Shown here: positions 15,087 through 23,055 of the stretch, in pieces
Layout: the number at the start of each line of letters is the position of its first letter
Position numbering within the stretch: position 1 is the stretch's first letter
DNA from: Candidatus Saccharimonadota bacterium
GTDB taxonomy: Bacteria > Patescibacteriota > Saccharimonadia > Saccharimonadales > Saccharimonadaceae
Length of the DNA stretch: 36,487 nt
Direction of reading: 5' to 3'
NCBI GenBank assembly: GCA_017459845.1
Contig: JAFUCF010000014.1
Coordinates: 1 to 36,487 of the forward strand
Made by a program: the position numbers and the translations under genes
The notes under the pieces: generated by a model
Seen by the model: the letters and a program-made list of their open reading frames with translations, nothing else
Database searches by the model: none
What the model was told of the DNA's origin: nothing

Positions 15087-17474
15087 ATGTCTAAAAATCT
15101 CGTTATTGTTGAGTCGCCAGCCAAAGCTAAGACCATTGAAAAATATCTTGGTAAAGATTTTCACGTCCTCTCTAGCGTTGGCCATATTAGAAAAGATACT
15201 AAGGTGGATCCAACCAACGATTTTGAGGTTACTTATGAGATAGACGATGGCCACAAGGGCATCGTCGCCGAGCTCAAGAAAGAGGCTAAAAAGGCCGATA
15301 CCATCTGGCTCGCAACTGATGAAGACCGCGAAGGAGAATCTATTTCTTGGCATCTTTTGGAGGTTTTAGGGCTACCTAAAGATACCAATCGCATCACCTT
15401 CCACGAAATTACCGAGCCAGCCCTAAAAGAAGCCATCAAGCACCCCCGCACCGTGGATATGAACATGGTAGAAAGCCAGCAGGCCCGCCAAACGCTTGAT
15501 ATGTTAGTAGGTTATGATTTATCAGGGGTAGTACGCAAAAAAGTCCCAGGCGCCATTTCTGCAGGGCGTGTCCAAAGCCCAGCCCTTAGACTCATCGTTG
15601 AAAAAGAACGCGAAATAGAGAAACACAAGAGCAAATCCACATATAAGGTAACTGGCGAATTTAGCGCTAAGACGGGCCAAGAAGAGCTTTTCCCAGCCGT
15701 TCTAGAAAAGTACCCAGTGGAGACTGAACAAGCCGCCATAGAGCTTCTCACGCGGCTAAAAGATCGAAAATGGACGGTAGAAGGTATAGAAAGAAACGAA
15801 GGCGTCAAGGCTAACCCAGTCCCATTCGCTACCGCCGCCCTCCAGATTGAAGCCAATGCCAGGCTTGGCTTTTCTTCTTCCACTACTATGCGTGCCGCTC
15901 AGGGTTTATACCAAGCCGGCCACATCACCTACCACCGTACCGATAGCTTAAATCTCTCCGCTCAAGCGCTTGGCCAAATCGCAAATTACATCGAGAAAGA
16001 ATACGGCAAGGATTATCTCAAAGTCCGCCATTTTAAGACTAAATCCGCTGGCGCTCAAGAAGCTCACGAGGCCATCCGCCCTACCCATATCGAAAAAGTC
16101 ACCGCCGGCAGCAACGACTACGAAAAGAAACTATATAATCTCATTCGCACCCGCACTCTTGCCACCCAGATGGCAAACGCTAAAGTCGCCAAAACCACCA
16201 TCACCATCAGCCCAGAAGTTCAAGCAGTAAAGGGCTCTCTGAACAATAAAGAGAACCCTCTACGCTTGAACTTCATCGCTAAAGGTGAAATTATCATCTT
16301 TGATGGCTTCCTAAAGGTTTACGGCAACGCCAAAGAGACTGAGCTCCCAGATTTGAAGCAAGGTGATGAGGTAGCGATGCACAAAATCGTCGCCCACGAG
16401 ACTTTTGCCAAACCGCCAGCCAGATACACCGAGGGTTCTCTCGTTAAGAAATTAGAGGAACTCGGGATTGGCAGGCCTAGTACTTATGCCTCTATCATGT
16501 CTGCCATCCAAGCCCGCGGCTACGTCAAAAAGGGTGAATCGGAGGGTGAGCCACGTGAAATTACAGAAATTATTTTAGAGAAATCCAGTAATCAGCCCGT
16601 TATCAAAAAGGTTACTGAAAAAACCGGCTCCACTAAGGGCAAACTCATTCCTACCCCTGTAGGTGAGCTCGTATCGGACTTCTTAACCGACCACTTTAAC
16701 CAAGTTGTCGATTACGGTTTTACTGCCGAAATTGAGACAGACTTAGACAAAATCGCCGAAGCCAAGCTAAAGCGCGTTAAGATGCTCAAAGATTTTTATG
16801 GCCCATTTTCCAAGCTGATCGTCGCCTCGGATGGTATCACCCGTTACAATAACTCTACATCCCTAGGAAACGATCCTAAAACTGGCAAACCGATCTACGC
16901 CAAAATTGGCAAAAATGGTGGCTTTATCCAGTTAGGCGATAATGAGAAGGAGACCGGCGAAAAGCCTCGTTTTGCGCCGCTCCCTAAGGGTAAAACTGTT
17001 AAAACTGTCACGTATGAGGAGGCCTTAAAACAACTTGCCCTCCCGGCCCTTCCTAGAACACTTGGCAAGACCAAAGACGGCACAGAGCTTATTGCCGCCG
17101 CCGGCCCATTTGGCCCTTACTTAAAAGGCGGAAAATACAACATTCCTATCAAAGGTTATGATCCTTATACTATTACATTGAAAGAGGCTGAGCCACTTTA
17201 TCAAAAGAAAATAGATAGCATCATTTCGGATTGGGGCGACATCTCTATTGTTATTGGTGCTTACGGCCCATATGTTAAGGGCGCGGGCCGCTTCAACAAC
17301 GTTAAAATACCAAAAGAGCAAGATCCTAAGAAAATCACCAAGGAAGAAGCCGAAAAAATGTTAGCCGAAAAGCCAAAAGGCCGCAAAACTAGGGCTTCCA
17401 AGGCTACTAAGCGCGGTTCCACTCGTCATGCCTCCCACAAGGCCACTAAGGCCAAAAAGGCCAAAAAATCTTAA
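15087..17474 (+). CDS. topA: DNA topoisomerase I
   Basis: This 795-residue type IA topoisomerase relaxes negative supercoils. The Toprim domain opens with LVIVESPAKAKTIEKYLG (5-22) and has the acidic triad region LATDEDREGE (75-84). The nicking Tyr is in ITYHRTDS (Tyr282); His replaces the more usual Met in this motif. The C-terminus has TopA repeats with GPFGPYLKGGKY and IGAYGPYVKG rather than Cys zinc ribbons, and a very basic tail (KKAKKS end) that should add nonspecific DNA affinity. I start it at ATG 15087, four bases after TATAAT (15077-15082); an upstream ATG lies inside the terminator of the preceding RNA and is unlikely. Confidence 0.95.
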   Translation: MSKNLVIVESPAKAKTIEKYLGKDFHVLSSVGHIRKDTKVDPTNDFEVTYEIDDGHKGIVAELKKEAKKADTIWLATDEDREGESISWHLLEVLGLPKDTNRITFHEITEPALKEAIKHPRTVDMNMVESQQARQTLDMLVGYDLSGVVRKKVPGAISAGRVQSPALRLIVEKEREIEKHKSKSTYKVTGEFSAKTGQEELFPAVLEKYPVETEQAAIELLTRLKDRKWTVEGIERNEGVKANPVPFATAALQIEANARLGFSSSTTMRAAQGLYQAGHITYHRTDSLNLSAQALGQIANYIEKEYGKDYLKVRHFKTKSAGAQEAHEAIRPTHIEKVTAGSNDYEKKLYNLIRTRTLATQMANAKVAKTTITISPEVQAVKGSLNNKENPLRLNFIAKGEIIIFDGFLKVYGNAKETELPDLKQGDEVAMHKIVAHETFAKPPARYTEGSLVKKLEELGIGRPSTYASIMSAIQARGYVKKGESEGEPREITEIILEKSSNQPVIKKVTEKTGSTKGKLIPTPVGELVSDFLTDHFNQVVDYGFTAEIETDLDKIAEAKLKRVKMLKDFYGPFSKLIVASDGITRYNNSTSLGNDPKTGKPIYAKIGKNGGFIQLGDNEKETGEKPRFAPLPKGKTVKTVTYEEALKQLALPALPRTLGKTKDGTELIAAAGPFGPYLKGGKYNIPIKGYDPYTITLKEAEPLYQKKIDSIISDWGDISIVIGAYGPYVKGAGRFNNVKIPKEQDPKKITKEEAEKMLAEKPKGRKTRASKATKRGSTRHASHKATKAKKAKKS

Positions 17475-17537
17475 CAACCAAACTACTTCGTTTTCGCCAT
17501 ATCTCGAATAAAAAGTAAACATAAGCACAATAATTTA

Positions 17538-17631
17538 TTGACTTTTCAAAAAATATGCTATAATAAAAGTAATCGTGAAAAAGCCTCTCCGCTTTTACAC
17601 CGATAAACAGAAAAACCCCTTAAAATTGTAA
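17538..17631 (+). promoter_or_regulatory. Upstream promoter P1 and possible 18-aa leader ORF
   Basis: TTGACT (17538-17543) and an extended -10, TGCTATAAT (17559-17564), are 15 bases apart. Ten bases later a GTG at 17575 opens an 18-codon frame ending at TAA 17629-17631, whose peptide is basic. This could be a leader peptide or chance; the transcript would continue into the sigma4-HARE gene. Confidence 0.35.
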
Positions 17632-17640
17632 ATAATACTA

Positions 17641-17669
17641 TTGACATCATATCAAAATGATGTTATCAT
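17641..17669 (+). promoter_or_regulatory. Promoter P2 of the sigma4-HARE gene with palindromic operator
   Basis: TTGACA (17641-17646), 17 bases, then TATCAT (17664-17669). A perfect inverted repeat ACATCAT-N6-ATGATGT (17645-17664) fills the spacer exactly, a classic position for a repressor. The encoded regulator is itself a helix-turn-helix protein, so autoregulation is a natural inference. Confidence 0.65.
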
Positions 17670-17715
17670 AAGTTAAATAAAATTACAGGTAAGCGGTGGA
17701 TATAAGGAATTAAAA

Positions 17716-18753
17716 ATGGAGCAAAATCAGAAAGTAATTGACGAAGCCATCAAAAGCAGCCTAAGCATCATAGAACAAGACCGCGAGCGTGAAATTATCT
17801 CGCGCCGTTTCGGCCTGACAGGGTATAAAGAGACTCTGGAACAAATCGGCGATATGTTATCCATCACCCGTGAGCGTGTCCGCCAGCTAGAGAAGGCTAT
17901 TTTGATTCGCTTACGTATCAGCTCTGAAGATGGCGATATTCCTGCTCTCCCTACAGCTGAAAAGCTCCTCATCCGCAATCTTACCGAGATGGGCCGCGTT
18001 GCCAAAATCTCCGCTCTTGCCGATAAGGTTTATGGCCGCACCACTACGCCAGCAGAACGCGCTGGCATTAGTTTTATCGCCTCTGTTTCTAACAATCTAA
18101 CCATAATTGATGAAAATGATCGTTATTTCCAGTCCATTGGCATTGCCGAATACGGCGATGACCGCGAGGTTAAAAAGCGCGCCGATGAAATCGTAGAAGT
18201 CATCAAGAAGAACAAACAGCCTATGACACTTGATGAACTAGACAGCAAACTAAATTACGAGCACCCATCTCACATCGCTGCCATTGCTAGTATTTCTAAG
18301 CTACTAGCCACTCTTAACGGCCTCTGGGGGCTCGCTAAGTGGCCTACCGTCAACCCTAAGAACATCCGCGATAAAATCTACGTTGTTTTAGAGGCCAACA
18401 AAGAGCCAATGCATTTCTCTGAAATCGCCAAAACTATTGCAAACTCTGATTTCAAACGCAAAAATGTTACCGTACAAGCCATTCATAATGAGCTCATCAA
18501 AGATACTCGTTTCGTTTTAATCGGCCGCGGTATTTATGCCCTAGATACTTGGGGCTACAAGAAGGGGACTGTTTCAGAGATTATTAGCTCTATTTTAAAA
18601 GATGCCGGCAAGCCGCTCTCCCGCGAAGAAATCGTCCGCGAGGTTTTACATTCCCGCAAAGTTAAAGAGACCACCATTCTCTTAAATCTCCAAAACAAAA
18701 AGCTCTTTTCAAAGGTAGATCGCAACGCTTATACGCTCGCAAACTCCAAGTAA
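17716..18753 (+). CDS. Sigma70 region 4 fused to HARE-HTH / winged-helix domains
   Basis: A 345-residue predicted transcription regulator. Residues 22-68 are a clear sigma70 region 4 (REREIISRRFGL ... LEQIGDMLSITRERVRQLEK), but regions 1-3 are absent, so it cannot be a normal sigma factor. Three further helix-turn-helix-like units follow at about 155-210, 217-280 (HARE-HTH type with RGIYAL) and 285-343; the HARE-HTH family includes the delta subunit RpoE of Firmicutes RNA polymerase. It could bind -35 elements or the polymerase flap and modulate promoter choice. AAGGA precedes ATG 17716, and two promoters lie upstream, one with a palindromic operator. This is one of few SD-led genes here. Confidence 0.8.
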   Translation: MEQNQKVIDEAIKSSLSIIEQDREREIISRRFGLTGYKETLEQIGDMLSITRERVRQLEKAILIRLRISSEDGDIPALPTAEKLLIRNLTEMGRVAKISALADKVYGRTTTPAERAGISFIASVSNNLTIIDENDRYFQSIGIAEYGDDREVKKRADEIVEVIKKNKQPMTLDELDSKLNYEHPSHIAAIASISKLLATLNGLWGLAKWPTVNPKNIRDKIYVVLEANKEPMHFSEIAKTIANSDFKRKNVTVQAIHNELIKDTRFVLIGRGIYALDTWGYKKGTVSEIISSILKDAGKPLSREEIVREVLHSRKVKETTILLNLQNKKLFSKVDRNAYTLANSK

Positions 18754-18767
18754 ATCCTATTCAAAAT

Positions 18768-18794
18768 TACCACGTTTCATGGTAAAATAAAGTT
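18768..18794 (+). promoter_or_regulatory. Leaderless promoter of the VirD4-like gene with inverted repeat
   Basis: TGGTAAAAT (TAAAAT at 18783-18788) ends six bases before the ATG at 18795. The -10 is overlapped by TTACCA-N7-TGGTAA, an arrangement like the palindrome over the tRNA-Glu -10. Confidence 0.55.
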
Positions 18795-21674
18795 ATGCTA
18801 ACGGACATTATTCATTTTATTCTGATGCCGATAGTCTGGATTCCGATTGTCGGGGTTCTTGGGTTTTTGACCTATCGTAATTACAAGAAAGCCCGCCAGA
18901 GTAAAAATTTGAATGTTGAATCCGTTCTTTTAATGCTTGAAATCCCCCGCACCAACGACAAAAAAGAGCTCGCCGCCGAGCAGCTTTTTGCTAGCCTCCA
19001 CGGTATTTTAAGAGATAAAAATGAGCTAAAAAACTCTGGCGGCGTACAAGAGCATCTCAGCTTTGAAATCGTCTCCACCGGCGGCCAAATCCGTTTTTAC
19101 GTCTGGGTACCTAAAATTCTACAAAGCTTTGTAGAAGGCCAGATTTACGCCCAATACCCTACCGTCCAAATCTATCGTGTGAAAGAGGATTACGTAGATA
19201 AAGCCCGAGAGACTCACCATGTTGTTTACACTTCAGAGATTACGCTCGCTGAAAACGAGGTTTTGCCAATTAAGACCTTTGAAAACTTCGAGGTAGATCC
19301 GCTCGCTGGCATCACTGGTACCCTAGCCAAATTAAACTCCGAGAAAAACGAGGAATTGTGGGTACAAATCCTTACCCGTCCAATACCTGATGATTGGCAC
19401 AAATCCACCACCGACAAATGGGTTCAAAAGATGAAAGCCGGGCGGCGAAGCACTAACTTTCTTGGCATCGATTGGTACTGGGTAGTGACAGCTTTTGGCG
19501 CCCTCTTTCGCCCACCAGAAGGTGGCACCGGCTCAGATACCAAGCCAGAGCTTTCGGACCGCGTTAAAACCCAGATAGATAAGGCCGAAGAAAAGGCTAC
19601 CAAGCTTGGCTATGAGGTTAAAATCCGCCTTGCCTACCTTGGCAATGACCAAATAGACGCCAAGCTCAACATGCAAGCCCTTGTTGGCACCTTTAAACAG
19701 TTTAACTCCACCAACCTCAATGGCTTTACCTCTACTCCAGGTACCTTTGATCCAGCCGCGCTCAATGCCTACAAGGCCCGCCAATTCGCAGATTCTGGCT
19801 TCATCCTAAACATCTCCGAGCTCGCCTCAGTTTATCACCTCCCTCACACCTCTGTTGAAACCCCTAATATCGTCTGGGCTAACTCTAAAACCGCCGAGCC
19901 GCCGGCCTCACTCCCAGTTTTAACAGGGAATAGCATAGTAGACGAAAACATCTCTGCTTTTGGCCTTACTAATTTCCGTGGCATTAATCATCAATTTGGT
20001 CTCCTCCGCCGAGATCGCTCGCGCCACGTTTACATTATTGGCCAAACCGGCGCAGGGAAGAGCGGTATGCTAGAGCTCTTTGCGCTCTCTGATATTTTCT
20101 ATAATCAGGGCTACTGCATCATCGATCCACACGGCGATTTTGCCATTAACAATTTAAGATATGTGCCAAAATCTCGTATTAAAGATGTAGTTTATTTCAA
20201 CCCTGCCGACAGGGAATACCCAGTTGCTTTCAACCCTCTAGAAATATCTGATCCTTCCCGCAAGCCTAACGTTTGCTCAGAAGTTATCGGCGTCTTAAAG
20301 CGGATGTTTGGCGATTCTTGGGGCCCGCGCCTAGAACATATCTTGCGCTACACTCTGCTTGCTCTCTTAGACCGCCCAGAGACTACCTTGCTTGATATTT
20401 CTCGCCTCTTAACCGATAAAGATTTCCGTAAGGAGACTCTGGAATATTGCCAAGATGTCACCGTTCTTCAATTTTGGAAGCACGAATTTGGTCAATGGAA
20501 TGAAAAGCAAGTCAACGAGTCTATTGCTCCTGTTTTGAACAAGGTCGGCGCCTTTACTGCTAACCCCATCATCCGCAATATTATCGGCCAACCAAAGTCA
20601 AGCTTCGACGTTCGTCGTATTATGGATGAGGGCAAAATCCTCGTCGTCAACCTCTCAAAGGGCCTCATCGGCGAAGACAATGCCGGCATCCTAGGCTCAT
20701 TCCTAGTCACTAAAGTTCAGCTTGCCGCTATGTCCCGCTCTGATATCCCTAACGTCGCAGACCGCCGTCCGTTCTATCTCTACGTAGACGAGTTCCAAAA
20801 CTTTGCCACTGATTCTTTTGCTGTAATCCTTTCTGAGGCTCGCAAATACGGCCTTAATCTCACCGTTGCCAACCAATACATCTCCCAGATGACCGACTCT
20901 GTGCGCGATGCTGTCTTTGGCAACGTCGGTACCACCATCTCTTTCCGCGTCTCCGCCGACGACGCTCCAATCCTTGTCAAACAGTTTGAGCCAACCTTTG
21001 AGGCCCAAGATTTACTCCAGATGAATAACCGCCATTTTATCATCTCCATGATTATCAACGGGGAAAAGGTACCTGCTTTCTCAGCTACTACCCTGTCAAT
21101 CCCGCCAACGCCAGATGATAATTTTGCCGCAATCATAGAGAACTCTCGCAAAGGTTACGCCCGAAAAAGGGAAGAGGTAGAGAAAGAAATCCGCGATACT
21201 ATTGAGCAGTCAGAGAAATACAAGAAAGAACTTTCTGATTCTGGCCGCGCCGCTGGTAACCAAGCCGCTGATCTGAAAGATGGCCAAGGGATTAGTATCT
21301 CCCATAATTCCCCTGTTTTCCAGTATCAACCCGTACAAAAACCGAACAAGCCTAACAAACCTATTAAACGCCCATACCAGCCAAAGCCAACTACTCCTAA
21401 AGAAGATTTCCGCCGTCAAAATCTCTCCCCAGATGCCGCCGAAGGTAAAACCGACCGCCCAACCTTAAAAGATCTTGGTAAACTTCTTGCTGAAAAAGAA
21501 CAGAGGTCTACCCCTGTCAATTCCCCTTCTGTCACCCCTGAAGAACAGAGGTCTACCCCTGTTAATCGCTCAGAAGGCTCTAAAACGCATTCTAAGGGCC
21601 CAAATAACCATAGACGCAAGCATCAGCCATACCGCAACAAAAAGGGCAACAAGACGCAGGGAAATGCGAAATAA
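18795..21674 (+). CDS. VirD4/TraG-type conjugation or secretion ATPase
   Basis: A 959-residue membrane-anchored P-loop ATPase of the TraG/VirD4-HerA group. An N-terminal membrane helix (~5-25) is followed by a ~380-residue N-domain, then Walker A GQTGAGKS (416-423), IDPHGDF, and Walker B LYVDEFQNF (Asp665-Glu666). The NQYISQM segment fits the sensor region of these ATPases. The last ~160 residues are disordered, Pro/Lys/Gln-rich, with a tandem EQRSTPVN repeat, and end in a basic tail. No relaxase, VirB4 or VirB8 homologue is near, so whether it moves DNA, protein or pilin is open. It has its own leaderless promoter. Such genes are often chromosomal in Saccharibacteria. Confidence 0.85.
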   Translation: MLTDIIHFILMPIVWIPIVGVLGFLTYRNYKKARQSKNLNVESVLLMLEIPRTNDKKELAAEQLFASLHGILRDKNELKNSGGVQEHLSFEIVSTGGQIRFYVWVPKILQSFVEGQIYAQYPTVQIYRVKEDYVDKARETHHVVYTSEITLAENEVLPIKTFENFEVDPLAGITGTLAKLNSEKNEELWVQILTRPIPDDWHKSTTDKWVQKMKAGRRSTNFLGIDWYWVVTAFGALFRPPEGGTGSDTKPELSDRVKTQIDKAEEKATKLGYEVKIRLAYLGNDQIDAKLNMQALVGTFKQFNSTNLNGFTSTPGTFDPAALNAYKARQFADSGFILNISELASVYHLPHTSVETPNIVWANSKTAEPPASLPVLTGNSIVDENISAFGLTNFRGINHQFGLLRRDRSRHVYIIGQTGAGKSGMLELFALSDIFYNQGYCIIDPHGDFAINNLRYVPKSRIKDVVYFNPADREYPVAFNPLEISDPSRKPNVCSEVIGVLKRMFGDSWGPRLEHILRYTLLALLDRPETTLLDISRLLTDKDFRKETLEYCQDVTVLQFWKHEFGQWNEKQVNESIAPVLNKVGAFTANPIIRNIIGQPKSSFDVRRIMDEGKILVVNLSKGLIGEDNAGILGSFLVTKVQLAAMSRSDIPNVADRRPFYLYVDEFQNFATDSFAVILSEARKYGLNLTVANQYISQMTDSVRDAVFGNVGTTISFRVSADDAPILVKQFEPTFEAQDLLQMNNRHFIISMIINGEKVPAFSATTLSIPPTPDDNFAAIIENSRKGYARKREEVEKEIRDTIEQSEKYKKELSDSGRAAGNQAADLKDGQGISISHNSPVFQYQPVQKPNKPNKPIKRPYQPKPTTPKEDFRRQNLSPDAAEGKTDRPTLKDLGKLLAEKEQRSTPVNSPSVTPEEQRSTPVNRSEGSKTHSKGPNNHRRKHQPYRNKKGNKTQGNAK

Positions 21675-21825
21675 AACAAAATTTGGCTGGACCGCCACCA
21701 ACCAGCCAAATCCAGACGCATAGACAATCGTCTTTTCCTGCAAAATCCAATGTCGCACAATGCATATTTTACGACGCAACCACCAGACAACCCCACGAAC
21801 CCAGAAACCTAAATCAAGTTTTAAG
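21675..21825. other. Short intergenic stretch with G/C hairpin
   Basis: TTTGGCTGG and CCAGCCAAA pair perfectly (21682-21710) just after the stop codon of the ATPase gene. No T-run follows, so it is a weak terminator candidate or mRNA 3'-end stabiliser. Nothing else is evident before the palindromic element. Confidence 0.45.
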
Positions 21826-22039
21826 AAACTCAGCTTAAGGCTTGTTTAATATGTACTAAGGCTTTTCATCCGTATTGAACGAACCCGATTTTCGGTAAGT
21901 GGCTTACCTAGACGAGTACGCGATAGTCCGCGGCGCAGTCTAGGCTAAGCCACTTATCGAAAATCGGACGTGAGTGAACCTGTAGGATGAAAAGCCTTAG
22001 TACGTATTAAACGAGGCTGAATGGCCTTAAGTTAAGTTT
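21826..22039. repeat. Long palindromic element, left copy (inverted relative to right copy)
   Basis: The element is an imperfect hairpin. The outer arms AAACTCAGCTTAAGG / CCTTAAGTTAAGTTT are followed by a 28-bp stem (GTTTAATA-TGTACTAAGG... / ...CCTTAGTACGTATTAAAC), an asymmetric internal loop of 13 and 17 bases, a second ~28-bp stem (CCGATTTTCGGTAAGTGGC... ) and a 24-base tip containing GAGTACGCGATAGTCCGCGG. Its reverse complement matches 28294-28503 nearly base for base. There is no ORF. Confidence 0.85.
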
Positions 22040-22335
22040 CTTTAACACAGGCTTCTTGTCGCATTTCTAACCCTTCCAGAATTACAAAATTTGTTCAACA
22101 CGAATTTACAGGGGTAGGCGCGTGAAATTTCCACATTTCACGGCCAAATTTTTATAATTTGACATTTCCCCATTTTCATTCCCTATTCATAATTCCCTCC
22201 CTGTTATCTCCCCTCCATCCTTTCCTCCCTAGCAGAAAACCACCCCTAATAATTCCCTCGTTCAATTCCCTATTACCGAACAAAAACCGAACACTTTTTC
22301 CTTAATTTCACCCCTGTTCCACCCCTGTTAATTCC
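22040..22335. other. Gene-free, pyrimidine-rich stretch with short repeats
   Basis: The plus strand is C/T-rich, and AATTCCCT occurs at about 22193, 22251, 22266 and 22332, along with CACCCCTGTT repeats. A GTGAAAT-N6-ATTTCAC palindrome lies at about 22121-22140. ACCGAAC repeats near 22276 recur in the opposite sense near 28537-28590 beyond the right palindromic copy. On the minus strand this is the purine-rich 3' region of the ftsQ-like message. I see no gene. Confidence 0.5.
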
Positions 22336-23055
22336 CTATCCTTCTCCCTGTTCTGCCTCTATAAAGACATCTTCGCTATACTCTTGAGGTTGATATTCTA
22401 CCTCTGTATATTCCTCTACAGCATATTCTACCACATCATCAGTCTCCGCACTAGCCGTAGCGCCTTCTTCTTGTTCAGATGGCTGACTCTCCTCCTCCTG
22501 AGATGCTTCTTCTTGAGACGACGTATCTAGCTTATAATAAGCTTTCTCTTGCACTCTTAAATCTACGTATTCCACCCCCGTATAGCTTTTACTCTTTAAA
22601 TATCGCACTATTCTATCCATATCCTCTGCCGCCACACCGGCCCCTCTGTCTAGTGAGAGCTTAAAATATCCACCAAAATCATTGATATAAACATCTATCT
22701 CGCGCGATTTATTACGTGGTATAACCGCCCGCGCCAAAACTAATCCATATTCCTTTAAATCTTGCTCTAAATACCCCACAAACTCTTTCACCTTCCGCGG
22801 CACTCCGATAGATGCCTCATCCACAATCTGGGCGACCGGCTCTACTTCCAATTTCCCGGGTTTATCTATTTCTACTTCTCTCTTTTTCATACCGATAATA
22901 ATTGAAACAATCCCCAGTCCAATCACCGCTAGTATTGCCAGGTAAGTTACTACAGAAATCATCTTGCGGCGCTTGATTTTTTCGCGGTGTAAAAGCCGTT
23001 CTGATTCTGTTTCTACCTGCTCGCGTCTGCCGCCTATCGTCCTACCGATCCTCAC
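22336..23055 (-). CDS. FtsQ/DivIB-like division protein
   Basis: A 239-residue bitopic protein: basic cytoplasmic tail (1-31), membrane helix (~33-55), then a ~115-residue extracytoplasmic domain and an acidic Glu/Gln/Ser-rich tail (from ~180). The segment IVRYLKSKSYTGVEYVDLRV matches the end of the FtsQ beta-domain, where a VDLR-type strand is typical. Together with its place after murG, this supports FtsQ/DivIB, which joins FtsL/FtsB in the divisome. A full POTRA domain is not obvious, so it would be a reduced form. It starts with GTG and overlaps murG by 14 bases, so it is translationally coupled. The acidic tail is unusual. Confidence 0.6.
   Translation of the reverse strand: MRIGRTIGGRREQVETESERLLHREKIKRRKMISVVTYLAILAVIGLGIVSIIIGMKKREVEIDKPGKLEVEPVAQIVDEASIGVPRKVKEFVGYLEQDLKEYGLVLARAVIPRNKSREIDVYINDFGGYFKLSLDRGAGVAAEDMDRIVRYLKSKSYTGVEYVDLRVQEKAYYKLDTSSQEEASQEEESQPSEQEEGATASAETDDVVEYAVEEYTEVEYQPQEYSEDVFIEAEQGEG

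Noticed and set aside
22121-22140. parS site
   Set aside because: GTGAAAT-N6-ATTTCAC is a palindrome but does not match TGTTTCACGTGAAACA.
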